DNA from: Citrifermentans bemidjiense Bem
GTDB taxonomy: Bacteria > Desulfobacterota > Desulfuromonadia > Geobacterales > Geobacteraceae
Reading direction: 5' to 3'
Assembly: GCF_000020725.1 (NCBI RefSeq)
Contig: NC_011146.1
Coordinates: 1,014,501 to 1,078,500, forward strand
DNA: 64,000 nt
Below are positions 54,801 to 62,066 of the stretch, piece by piece; position 1 is the first letter of the stretch; each line of letters starts with the position of its first letter. The translations under genes and the position numbers were made by a program. The notes beneath the pieces were generated by a model. That model worked only from the letters and a program-made list of their open reading frames with translations, was not told the DNA's origin and did not search any database.

Positions 54801-55194
54801 GGTGCCTCCTGATAGCATGCCGGCCCAACGGGCCTTTGGTAGTCGGGCAAGGAAACCCCCTGTCGGCGGACCGGAGAGTTGTCCGGAAACGGCCGTCCTG
54901 CCGGCAACGGCTGGCGGCGGCGTAGTCGCCCCTTCTAGGTTAAAGGGGTATCATACCGTCTTTAATGAGCTTGTCTAGGCCGTTTTGCCCGCGCCGGCAA
55001 AAATGGGTCCTGACATAGCTGGTCGACCTTTGAGGGGACCGCGCTCAGGTTACTGTATCAAGGTTGGAAGCATATATCATAACTTTTCATGAATAGGAAC
55101 TAAAAAGCATAGGCGCAGGAACGGGTAAAAGGTATACAGGACCATTACTTCACCGCACTGAGCTTTATCCAACTCTTGTCGAGGAGATTGAGCG

Positions 55195-55248
55195 ATGCAG
55201 TCAGTGGCGACTGTCTGTACCATGCTCGGATCCGCTCTCTATGACTAA
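55195..55248 (+). CDS. Possible 17-residue leader-type reading frame
   Basis: ATG 55195 lies eight bases after GAGGAG (55181-55186) and the frame ends at TAA 55246-55248, encoding MQSVATVCTMLGSALYD. An imperfect hairpin (55198-55205 with 55210-55217, CAGTCAGT/ACTGTCTG) is inside it, and a terminator-like stem follows 25 bases later. The spacing looks like a leader peptide, but only two Leu codons are present, so it does not resemble a leucine attenuator. It may be chance. Confidence 0.3.
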   Translation: MQSVATVCTMLGSALYD

Positions 55249-55272
55249 GCCGTTCCCCTCTCTTGGTTTGGG

Positions 55273-55300
55273 TCGCTAAACGTATGTTTGACGGGCTTTT
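55273..55300 (+). terminator. Weak terminator-like hairpin before leuB
   Basis: AAAC/GTTT with GC pairs and wobbles (about 55273-55294) precedes a run of T at 55297-55302. The stem is imperfect. It ends four bases before the leuB -35 element. Confidence 0.4.
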
Positions 55301-55305
55301 TTATG

Positions 55306-55335
55306 TTGACAATAGCGGCCGGTCGCAAATAGAAT
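55306..55335 (+). promoter_or_regulatory. Promoter of leuB
   Basis: TTGACA (55306-55311) and TAGAAT (55330-55335) with an 18-base spacer, about 25 bases before the ribosome-binding site GGGAGG. Confidence 0.7.
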
Positions 55336-55366
55336 CGCTAATTTAATACATCTGGGAGGTCATGTG

Positions 55367-56455
55367 ATGGGAAAGCTTTTTAAAGTGGCGGTATTGCCAG
55401 GAGACGGCATAGGTCCCGAGGTTATGGCTGAAGCACTGAGGGTGCTCGATGCAGTCGAGAAACGTTACGATGTCACTTTCGAGCGGACCCACGCCAACGT
55501 AGGCGGGGCGGGAATCGACCAGGAAGGTCGTGCGCTTCCCGAGACCACCGTAAACATATGCAAGGCTTCGGACGCCATCCTTTTCGGCTCCGTCGGCGGA
55601 CCCAAGTGGGAAACACTTCCCCCGGACGAGCAGCCCGAGCGCGGCGCCCTGCTGCCGCTTCGGAAGATCTTCGGCCTTTACGCCAACCTGCGTCCGGCCA
55701 TCATCTTCCCGTCGCTCACCAGCGCCTCCTCGCTGAAGGAAGAGGTCATCGCAGGAGGCTTCGACATCCTGGTGATCCGCGAGCTGACCGGCGGCATCTA
55801 CTTCTCCCAGCCCAAAGGGATCGAAGGCGAGGGGCGTAACCGCGTCGGCGTCGACACCATGCGCTACAGCGTCCCGGAGATCGAGCGCATCGCGCACGTA
55901 GCATTCCAGGCGGCGAGAAAGCGCGGCAAGAAGGTCTGCTCCATCGACAAGGCCAACGTCCTTTCCAGCTCCGTCCTCTGGCGCGAGATCGTGATCAACA
56001 TCGCCAAGGAATACCCGGATGTCGAGCTCTCCCACATGTACGTCGACAACGCCGCGATGCAGCTCGTGAAGTGGCCCAAGCAGTTCGACGTGATCCTTTG
56101 CGAGAACATGTTCGGCGACATCCTCTCCGACGAGGCGGCCATGCTGACCGGCTCTCTGGGGATGCTTCCCTCCGCCTCCCTGGCCGAGGGGACCTTCGGC
56201 ATGTACGAGCCTTCCGGCGGGAGCGCCCCGGACATCGCAGGCCAGGGGATCGCCAACCCGATCGCCCAGATCCTCTCGGCGGGGATGATGCTCCGTTACT
56301 CCTTCGGCATGATCGAGGCGGCCGACGCCATCGACAAGGCGGTCGCCAAGGTGCTGGACGGCGGGTACCGCACCAGGGACATCTATCAGGAGAAGGCAGG
56401 CGAGAAGCTGGTGAACACCAAGGAGATCGGCGACGCCATCATCGCCAACCTCTAA
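55367..56455 (+). CDS. leuB: 3-Isopropylmalate dehydrogenase
   Basis: A 362-residue NAD-dependent enzyme of leucine biosynthesis (oxidative decarboxylation of 3-isopropylmalate). [12 protein letters not shown] opens the chain, [14 protein letters not shown] carries the substrate-binding arginines, and [32 protein letters not shown] holds the metal-binding aspartates. The family signature [20 protein letters not shown] is complete. ATG 55367 is seven bases after GGGAGG; a GTG three bases earlier is the alternative. It is followed by a REP-like hairpin and then asd. Confidence 0.95.
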   Translation: MGKLFKVAVLPGDGIGPEVMAEALRVLDAVEKRYDVTFERTHANVGGAGIDQEGRALPETTVNICKASDAILFGSVGGPKWETLPPDEQPERGALLPLRKIFGLYANLRPAIIFPSLTSASSLKEEVIAGGFDILVIRELTGGIYFSQPKGIEGEGRNRVGVDTMRYSVPEIERIAHVAFQAARKRGKKVCSIDKANVLSSSVLWREIVINIAKEYPDVELSHMYVDNAAMQLVKWPKQFDVILCENMFGDILSDEAAMLTGSLGMLPSASLAEGTFGMYEPSGGSAPDIAGQGIANPIAQILSAGMMLRYSFGMIEAADAIDKAVAKVLDGGYRTRDIYQEKAGEKLVNTKEIGDAIIANL

Positions 56456-56460
56456 TTCAA

Positions 56461-56505
56461 GGGGACAGATTCAGGGGGACAGGCACCTGGCGGAGCCAGT
56501 CCCCT
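56461..56505. repeat. REP-like hairpin repeat after leuB
   Basis: Two GGGGACAG words (56461 and 56475) start five bases after the leuB stop. The second forms a hairpin with GTCCCC (56499-56504), pairing GGGGACAGGC with GCCAGTCCCC except for an A/A mismatch. The pattern looks like palindromic REP elements found outside genes in many bacteria; no REP-associated transposase is in the window. Confidence 0.65.
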
Positions 56506-56582
56506 CGACGCGCAACACGGTAGAGGCGGGACTCTCCCGCCGGTGCATATATTTAAATACAGACAGAAAAGGAAGGTCGCCT

Positions 56583-57680
56583 ATGAAAGTCGGACTGGTC
56601 GGTTGGCGTGGCATGGTAGGCTCCGTTCTTCTCCAGCGTATGCAGGAGGAAAACGATTTCCAGGGAATAGAGCCGGTTTTCTTTACAACCTCGCAGGTGG
56701 GGCAGCCCGCCCCGATGAACGCCGGGACGCTCAAGGACGCCTCTGACATAAACGAGCTGAAGAAGCTGGACGTGATCATCACCTGCCAGGGTGGCGACTA
56801 CACCAAGGCGGTGCGCCCGGAACTGAACAAGGCGGGATGGAAAGGGTACTGGATCGATGCGGCCAGCACGCTCCGCATGGAGAAGGACGCCGTCATCATC
56901 CTCGACCCGATCAACCGCAACGTCATCGACGCTGCCCTTGCCAAAGGGGTCAAGGACTACATCGGCGGCAACTGCACCGTGAGCCTCATGCTCATGGGCC
57001 TGGGCGGGCTCTTCAAGGCGGGTGCTGTCGAGTGGATCACCTCCATGACCTACCAGGCAGCCTCCGGCGCGGGCGCTCCCAACATGCGCGAACTCCTCTC
57101 CCAGATGGGCGTATTGCAGGGCTCGGTAGCCGATCTCTTGGCCACCCCGGGCTCCGCCATCCTGGAGATCGACCGCAAGGTGACCCAGACCCTGAGGGGG
57201 GGCGATCTCCCCACCAAGGAGTTCGGCTTTCCGCTCGCGGGTAGCGTCCTTCCCTGGATCGACCGCGAGGTCGAGGACGGGCAGAGCCGCGAGGAATGGA
57301 AAGGGTATGCCGAGACCAACAAGATCCTCGGCACCGCGAACCCGATCCCGGTCGACGGCATCTGCGTCCGCGTGGGGGCCATGCGCTGCCACAGCCAGGC
57401 GCTGACCATCAAGCTGAACAAGGACATCCCCATCGGCGAGATCGAGGAGATGATCAAGAACGACAATCAGTGGGTCAAGTTCGTTCCCAACACCAAGGCG
57501 GAGACTTTGGCTCAGTGCACCCCGGCAGCCGTTTCCGGTTCGCTCACCGTGCCGGTCGGCCGCGTGAGGAAGATGAAGATGGGGCCGCAGTACCTCTCCG
57601 CCTTCACCTGCGGCGATCAGCTCCTTTGGGGTGCCGCCGAGCCGCTGCGCCGCATGCTGCAGATCCTGAAGGAGCGGTAA
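56583..57680 (+). CDS. asd: Aspartate-semialdehyde dehydrogenase, E. coli-type
   Basis: A 365-residue enzyme producing aspartate semialdehyde from aspartyl phosphate, the branch point to lysine, methionine and threonine. It begins [20 protein letters not shown], with the catalytic Cys131 in [12 protein letters not shown] and the proteobacterial segments [17 protein letters not shown] and [15 protein letters not shown]. This is the subfamily of enterobacterial Asd, distinct from the second asd gene 130 bases downstream. AAGGTCGC precedes the start at 56583. Confidence 0.93.
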   Translation: MKVGLVGWRGMVGSVLLQRMQEENDFQGIEPVFFTTSQVGQPAPMNAGTLKDASDINELKKLDVIITCQGGDYTKAVRPELNKAGWKGYWIDAASTLRMEKDAVIILDPINRNVIDAALAKGVKDYIGGNCTVSLMLMGLGGLFKAGAVEWITSMTYQAASGAGAPNMRELLSQMGVLQGSVADLLATPGSAILEIDRKVTQTLRGGDLPTKEFGFPLAGSVLPWIDREVEDGQSREEWKGYAETNKILGTANPIPVDGICVRVGAMRCHSQALTIKLNKDIPIGEIEEMIKNDNQWVKFVPNTKAETLAQCTPAAVSGSLTVPVGRVRKMKMGPQYLSAFTCGDQLLWGAAEPLRRMLQILKER

Positions 57681-57682
57681 AC

Positions 57683-57712
57683 TGCAATTGACAATGGATA
57701 ATTGACAATTGA
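57683..57712. repeat. ATTGACA-word repeat arm after asd
   Basis: Near-copies of the word in GCAATTGACAATGGATAATTG and following bases start two bases after the asd stop codon. The same family as 20885-20917 and 25701-25880, here as one arm only. Confidence 0.7.
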
Positions 57713-57744
57713 CGATGAGCGATTGTCGACCGAAACGATGATAA

Positions 57745-57788
57745 ACGGAGCGCGTCCCCGGTTTCAAGGGTGGCGCGCTCCCGTTTTT
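57745..57788 (+). terminator. Terminator between the two asd genes
   Basis: ACGGAGCGCG (57745-57754) pairs with CGCGCTCCCGT (57774-57784, one bulged C) and a T-run follows to 57788. The next start codon is 22 bases later, so the second asd gene either depends on read-through or has its own start of transcription. Confidence 0.75.
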
Positions 57789-57809
57789 GTCTTGAGGAGA
57801 TGTAACAGT

Positions 57810-58829
57810 ATGAAGAAACTTTGGAACGTGGCAGTGGTAGGCGCGACCGGCGCGGTCGGGACCCAGATGATCGAGTGCCTGGAGGAACGGAAGTTCCCGG
57901 TGGGGAAGATAAAGTTCCTGGCCAGCGTCCGCAGCGTCGGGCAGGTCCTCGAGTTCAACGGCAAGCCGGTGCCGGTGGAAGAGCTGAAGCACGACTCCTT
58001 CGAGGGGATCGACATTGCCCTTTTCTCCGCAGGGGGGGCGCGCTCCGAAGAATTCTGCCCCTCCGCCGCCAAGGCGGGTGCGGTCTGCATCGACAACTCC
58101 AGCGCCTGGCGCATGGACCCGGAGGTGCCGCTGGTTGTCCCCGAGGTGAACCCGCACGCGCTTGCCGGCTACCGCAAGAAGGGGATCGTAGCCAACCCCA
58201 ACTGCTCCACCATCCAGATGGTGGTCGCCTTGAAGCCCCTGCACGATTTCGGCTCCATCAAGCGGATCGTCGTCTCCACCTACCAGGCGGTTTCCGGCAC
58301 TGGTAACAAGGCGATAGACGAACTGCGCAAGCAGACCGGCGAGCTTTTGAACGGGCGTCCGCCCAAGAACGAGGTCTACCCGCACCGCATCGCCTTCAAC
58401 TGCCTGCCGCAGATCGACTCCTTCTGCGACAACGGCTACACCAAGGAAGAGATGAAGATGGTGAACGAGACCCGGAAGATAATGGAGGCGGAGATCAAGA
58501 CCACCGCCACCTGCGTCAGGGTTCCCGTCTTTTACGGGCATTCCGAGTCGGTGAACATAGAGACCGCGAAAAAGATCACCGTGGCCAAGGCGCGCGAGCT
58601 TTTGGAAGACGCGCCCGGCGTGGAACTTGTGGACAACCCCGCCAACGGCGAGTACCCGATGGCGATGGACGCGGCGGGCGAGGACCTGACCCTGGTAGGT
58701 CGCATCCGCGAGGATGACACCGTCGCCAACGGCCTCAACCTCTGGGTCGTCGCCGACAACCTCAGAAAGGGCGCCGCCACCAACGCAGTCCAGATCGCGG
58801 AGTTGCTGGTGGAGGAGTACCTGAAGTAA
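57810..58829 (+). CDS. asd: Aspartate-semialdehyde dehydrogenase, Gram-positive type
   Basis: A 339-residue second enzyme for the same reaction, but from the other Asd subfamily (Bacillus, many thermophiles). The nucleotide-binding motif VVGATGAVGTQM is at 9-20, the catalytic Cys132 in ANPNCSTIQMV and the substrate-binding region VYPHRIAFNCLPQID. It shares little with the upstream asd beyond the fold. ATG 57810 follows GAGGAG; the open frame runs back through repeat DNA. A 9-base tandem array starts right after the stop. Confidence 0.93.
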   Translation: MKKLWNVAVVGATGAVGTQMIECLEERKFPVGKIKFLASVRSVGQVLEFNGKPVPVEELKHDSFEGIDIALFSAGGARSEEFCPSAAKAGAVCIDNSSAWRMDPEVPLVVPEVNPHALAGYRKKGIVANPNCSTIQMVVALKPLHDFGSIKRIVVSTYQAVSGTGNKAIDELRKQTGELLNGRPPKNEVYPHRIAFNCLPQIDSFCDNGYTKEEMKMVNETRKIMEAEIKTTATCVRVPVFYGHSESVNIETAKKITVAKARELLEDAPGVELVDNPANGEYPMAMDAAGEDLTLVGRIREDDTVANGLNLWVVADNLRKGAATNAVQIAELLVEEYLK

Positions 58830-58831
58830 GG

Positions 58832-58920
58832 CTGTCGGACAGGTCAGACAGGTCAGACAGGTCAGACAGGTCAGACAGGTCAGACAGGTCAGACAGGTCA
58901 GACAGGTCAGACAGGTCCGC
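58832..58920. repeat. AGGTCAGAC tandem array
   Basis: Eight perfect copies of the 9-base unit AGGTCAGAC (58841-58912) are flanked by one degenerate copy on each side. The array fills the whole gap between the asd stop codon and the truA ribosome-binding region. The unit is a multiple of three and reads Ser-Asp-Leu on the reverse strand, but no gene is credible there. Copy number of such arrays tends to vary between strains. Confidence 0.95.
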
Positions 58921-58930
58921 GGAAAGAGTT

Positions 58931-59683
58931 ATGCGTAACATCAAGCTGATCATAGAATACGATGGCACCGCCTATTGCGGCTGGCAGGTGCAGCCGAACG
59001 GCCGCACGGTCCAGGAGGTATTGCAGGAGGCCTTGGCGGCCATGCTGGGGGAGAAGACCCCCCTGCACGGCTCCGGCCGCACCGATGCGGGCGTGCATGC
59101 CCGCGGCATGGTGGCCTGCTTTAAAACCGATAAGGCCATGCCGCTGCGCGCCTTCCGGGAGGGGCTCAATTGCCTCCTTCCAGGCGACATCGCGGTGCGG
59201 GAGGCGTGCGAGGTCCCGCTGGAATTCCATCCCCGCTTCGACGCGCACGCGAAGCACTACCGCTACACCATTCTCTTGGACGACCTGCGCTCCCCGCTGT
59301 CGCGCCTCACGGTCTGGCGCCTTAAGGGAAAGCTCGACATCCAGGCGATGAGAGCCGCCTGCGCCGCTTTCGTCGGCGAGCACGACTTCGCCGCCTTCCG
59401 TGCTTCCAACTGCGCCGCCAAGACCACGGTGCGCAGGATCTACAGCATGGACCTGGTGCAGGAGGGGTGCTTGCTGCATCTGGACGTGAAGGGGAGCGGC
59501 TTTCTGAAGAACATGGTCCGCATCATCACCGGGACCCTGATCGAGGTGGGGCAGGGGAAGAAAAGCGTCGAGGACGTGGCGCGACTGCTTCAAGGGGGCG
59601 ACCGGCAGCAGAACTCCGGCATGACTGTGCCTCCGCAGGGGCTTTGCCTGATGCAGGTCTACTATCAGGAAAAGTGCGACTGA
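58931..59683 (+). CDS. truA: tRNA pseudouridine synthase A
   Basis: A 250-residue enzyme that makes pseudouridine at positions 38-40 of tRNA anticodon stems. It starts RNIKLIIEYDGTAYCGWQVQ, the catalytic Asp52 is in GSGRTDAGVHARG, and HYRYTILLDD and FLKNMVRIITGTLIEVG complete the TruA pattern. ATG 58931 follows GGAAAGAG and sits ten bases behind the 9-base repeat array, so array length alters only the upstream spacing. Confidence 0.93.
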   Translation: MRNIKLIIEYDGTAYCGWQVQPNGRTVQEVLQEALAAMLGEKTPLHGSGRTDAGVHARGMVACFKTDKAMPLRAFREGLNCLLPGDIAVREACEVPLEFHPRFDAHAKHYRYTILLDDLRSPLSRLTVWRLKGKLDIQAMRAACAAFVGEHDFAAFRASNCAAKTTVRRIYSMDLVQEGCLLHLDVKGSGFLKNMVRIITGTLIEVGQGKKSVEDVARLLQGGDRQQNSGMTVPPQGLCLMQVYYQEKCD

Positions 59684-59728
59684 TACTGCTTTTTATAAAC
59701 CGTTAATCTTTCCTTTCGGTTTTTTGTC

Positions 59729-59757
59729 TTGACATGAAGTGGGGAATGGATTAGATT
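59729..59757 (+). promoter_or_regulatory. Promoter of the rplM-rpsI operon
   Basis: TTGACA (59729-59734) and TAGATT (59752-59757) with a 17-base spacer, about 50 bases ahead of rplM. Confidence 0.7.
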
Positions 59758-59808
59758 CTCAAACTTCCGTAAGTTAATGTGCTAATTCCAGATAGCTGTG
59801 AGGTTTCG

Positions 59809-60237
59809 ATGAAGACGCAAGTTGCCAAAAAAGAAGAAGTAACCAGGGATTGGTACCTGGTTGACGTGGATAATAAGGTGCTCGGCCGTGTTGCGACTGA
59901 AATCGCCAACGTGCTGCGCGGTAAGAACAAGCCGACCTTCACCCCGAGTGTCGATACCGGCGACTTCGTCATCGTCGTGAACGCGGAGAAGATCGCCCTG
60001 ACCGGCAGAAAGCTCGCCGACAAGACCTACTACAGCCACTCCTCGTACCCGGGCGGCCTGAAAGAGATCACTGCCGGCAAACTTCTCGACAAGAAGCCGG
60101 AAGAGCTTCTGAAAAAGGCTGTCAAAGGCATGCTTCCCAAGAACAAGCTTGCCCGCCACATGCTGAAGAAGCTTAAGATCTATAGTGGCGGAGCCCATCC
60201 GCATGCGGCTCAGAACCCGAAGAATCTGAACATTTAA
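59809..60237 (+). CDS. rplM: Ribosomal protein L13
   Basis: A 142-residue large-subunit ribosomal protein. [41 protein letters not shown] and [20 protein letters not shown] are family hallmarks. ATG 59809 with TGAGG upstream begins the usual N-terminus [15 protein letters not shown]; the frame is open 30 bases further back. It is followed after 22 bases by rpsI, the conserved pair. Confidence 0.97.
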   Translation: MKTQVAKKEEVTRDWYLVDVDNKVLGRVATEIANVLRGKNKPTFTPSVDTGDFVIVVNAEKIALTGRKLADKTYYSHSSYPGGLKEITAGKLLDKKPEELLKKAVKGMLPKNKLARHMLKKLKIYSGGAHPHAAQNPKNLNI

Positions 60238-60259
60238 TTCGTTCATCAGGAGATATAAA

Positions 60260-60649
60260 ATGGCAGTCAGCTTTTACGCAACTGGGAAAAGGAAGTCGTC
60301 GATCGCCAGGGTTTGGATCAAGCCCGGCAACGGCGAGATCATTGTAAATACCAAGACTCTTGACAACTACTTCGGCAGGGAGACCTCCAAGATGGTAGTC
60401 ATGCAGCCGCTCGAACTGACCGAGAACGTCGGCAAGTTCGACATCTTCTGCACCGTCAAGGGCGGCGGCGATTCCGGCCAGGCGGGCGCCATCAAGCACG
60501 GCATCACCAAGGCTCTCATCGAGGCCGATGCCGATCTGCGTGGCACGCTGAAAAAAGCGGGCTTCATCACCCGCGACTCCCGTATCAAGGAAAGAAAGAA
60601 ATACGGCAAGAAGGCTGCTCGCGCAAGCTTCCAGTTCTCCAAGCGTTAA
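60260..60649 (+). CDS. rpsI: Ribosomal protein S9
   Basis: A 129-residue small-subunit protein whose C-terminal tail contacts P-site t[41 protein letters not shown] and the basic end [20 protein letters not shown] are all present, with the terminal Lys-Arg. CAGGAGAT precedes ATG 60260. A terminator follows after 32 bases. Confidence 0.97.
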   Translation: MAVSFYATGKRKSSIARVWIKPGNGEIIVNTKTLDNYFGRETSKMVVMQPLELTENVGKFDIFCTVKGGGDSGQAGAIKHGITKALIEADADLRGTLKKAGFITRDSRIKERKKYGKKAARASFQFSKR

Positions 60650-60681
60650 TCCGCTGCCGGGACAGGCTGTTTCAGCTTTAC

Positions 60682-60712
60682 AAAGGGGGAATCCGCAAGG
60701 GTTCCTCCTTTT
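60682..60712 (+). terminator. Terminator of rplM-rpsI
   Basis: AAAGGGGGAA (60682-60691) pairs with TTCCTCCTTT (60702-60711, one G-T pair); the loop has ten bases and a T-run follows. Confidence 0.75.
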
Positions 60713-60720
60713 GCTGTTTC

Positions 60721-60844
60721 AAAACCGTTAACACGGAGAACATCTGAGAAAATCTGAGTAAAAGCAGAAACAGGAGAAAAGCTTTTGCTGTTCTCTGTCT
60801 TTTTCTCAGACATCCTCAGATTTCCTCCTTGTTAATGGTTTTGG
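60721..60844. repeat. Imperfect 124-base palindrome with CATCTGAG words
   Basis: Left half: AAAACCGTTAACACGGAG, then ACATCTGAG and AATCTGAG. Right half, read as reverse complement: AAAACCATTAACAAGGAG, then AAATCTGAG and TGTCTGAG. The halves meet at AAAAGCTTTT (60777-60786), so the transcript could fold into a long hairpin. A second family member lies at 61940-62065. Confidence 0.8.
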
Positions 60845-60894
60845 TGTGCTAACATCGGGCTTATTTTTTTCCGTTGTGAGAAGGGAGGCTTTTC

Positions 60895-61935
60895 ATGATC
60901 AAGGTTGCCATCGTCGGGGCCAGCGGCTATACCGGCGTCGAACTTATCCGTATCCTGCATTCCCACCCCGAGGTCGCCGTCACCTGCGTCACCTCCGAAC
61001 AAAGCGCCGGGCGCCCGGTCAGCTCCGTCTTCCCGAGCCTGCGCGGCAGGTGCGACATCGTCCTGGAGAACCTGGAGCCGGTAGGGATCGCGGAGAAGGT
61101 CGACATCGTCTTCACGGCGCTGCCGCACAAGGCCGCCATGGAAGTGGTGCCCACCTTCATGAAGATGGGCAAGGACGTCATCGATCTTTCCGCCGACTAC
61201 CGCATTCACGATGCGGATACCTACGGCAAATGGTACGAGCCGCACCTGAACCCCGAGCTTTTGCCGGAGGCTGTGTACGGCATCCCGGAACTGCGCCGCG
61301 CCGAGATCGCCGAGGCCTCGCTGATCGCCAACCCCGGCTGCTACCCGACCAGTGTCATCCTGGGGCTTGCGCCGCTTTTGAAGGGGAAGGTGATCGATCC
61401 CAGATCCATCATCGTGGACGCCGCGTCCGGCACCTCGGGTGCGGGGCGCGGAGCCAAGGTGGATAACCTCTACTGCGAGGTGAACGAAGGGTTCCGCGCC
61501 TACGGCGTGGGGGGGGTGCACAGGCACATCCCGGAGATAGAGCAGGAGCTGTCGCTTCTGGCAGGAAACCCGCTCAACATCACCTTCACCCCGCACCTGG
61601 TTCCCATGGACCGCGGCATCCTCTCGACCATCTACTCCCAGCCGACCGGGAGCGTCAAGGCCGCCGACCTGATCGCTTTGTATCAGGCGTTCTATGACGG
61701 CGAGCCGTTCGTCAGGGTGTTGCCGGAAGGGGTTCTTCCCTCTACGGCACACGTCAGGGGCTCCAACTTCTGCGACATCGGCATCACAGTCGACCAGAGG
61801 ACCGGGCGGGTCATCGTGATCTCCGCCATCGACAACTTGGTGAAAGGTGCTTCCGGGCAGGCGGTGCAGAACATGAACCTGATGTGCGGCCTACCCGAGA
61901 CCCTCGGGCTGGATCTCCTGCCGGTCTTTCCTTAA
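60895..61935 (+). CDS. argC: N-acetyl-gamma-glutamyl-phosphate reductase
   Basis: A 346-residue NADPH-dependent enzyme of arginine biosynthesis. The dinucleotide motif [16 protein letters not shown] is at 4-19, the catalytic Cys149 in [10 protein letters not shown], and [15 protein letters not shown] with [11 protein letters not shown] complete the ArgC pattern. ATG 60895 follows GGGAGG. CATCTGAG-type repeats lie on both sides of the gene. Confidence 0.95.
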   Translation: MIKVAIVGASGYTGVELIRILHSHPEVAVTCVTSEQSAGRPVSSVFPSLRGRCDIVLENLEPVGIAEKVDIVFTALPHKAAMEVVPTFMKMGKDVIDLSADYRIHDADTYGKWYEPHLNPELLPEAVYGIPELRRAEIAEASLIANPGCYPTSVILGLAPLLKGKVIDPRSIIVDAASGTSGAGRGAKVDNLYCEVNEGFRAYGVGGVHRHIPEIEQELSLLAGNPLNITFTPHLVPMDRGILSTIYSQPTGSVKAADLIALYQAFYDGEPFVRVLPEGVLPSTAHVRGSNFCDIGITVDQRTGRVIVISAIDNLVKGASGQAVQNMNLMCGLPETLGLDLLPVFP

Positions 61936-61939
61936 AGTC

Positions 61940-62065
61940 AAAACCCTTGGCAAGGAGAACATCTGAGAGGATCTGAGAAAAGCAAAGACGGAGAGAAACA
62001 AAGCTCCAGCTTCGGTTATTCTCAGACGTCCTCAGATGTTCTCCGTGTTAAAGGTTCAAGGTTTT
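61940..62065. repeat. Second CATCTGAG palindrome, touching the ygiQ start
   Basis: Left half starts AAAACCCTTGGCAAGGAG and contains ACATCTGAG and GATCTGAG; the reverse complement of the right half contains TTTAACACGGAG, ACATCTGAG and CGTCTGAG. It starts four bases after the argC stop and ends one base before the ATG at 62067. The AAGG at 62058-62061, inside the repeat, is the only visible ribosome-binding site of the next gene. Confidence 0.8.
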
Positions 62066-62066
62066 T

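Larger units (their letters stand above)
54801..55366. other. 566-base region without a recognised conventional gene
   Basis: The left part (54840-54960) is GC-rich with several short hairpins and could be the leader of the chaN-like gene on the minus strand; no known riboswitch consensus was recognised. The middle part (55020-55190) is A/T-richer with no obvious structure. The right part holds a 17-codon frame, a hairpin, a weak terminator-like stem with a T6 run, and the leuB promoter (listed separately). It is the longest non-coding stretch in the window. Confidence 0.6.

Noticed and set aside
54841-54960. Riboswitch in the leader of the chaN-like gene
   Set aside because: Several hairpins are visible but no conserved core of cobalamin, glycine, molybdenum cofactor or cyclic di-GMP classes could be matched by eye.
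56553-58541. A 662-codon open frame on the minus strand across both asd genes
   Set aside because: It is antisense to two clear aspartate-semialdehyde dehydrogenases, has biased Gly/Asp/Val composition typical of high-GC shadow frames and no ribosome-binding site.
58832-58920. CRISPR-like array
   Set aside because: Units are only nine bases and contiguous without spacers; it is a simple tandem repeat.
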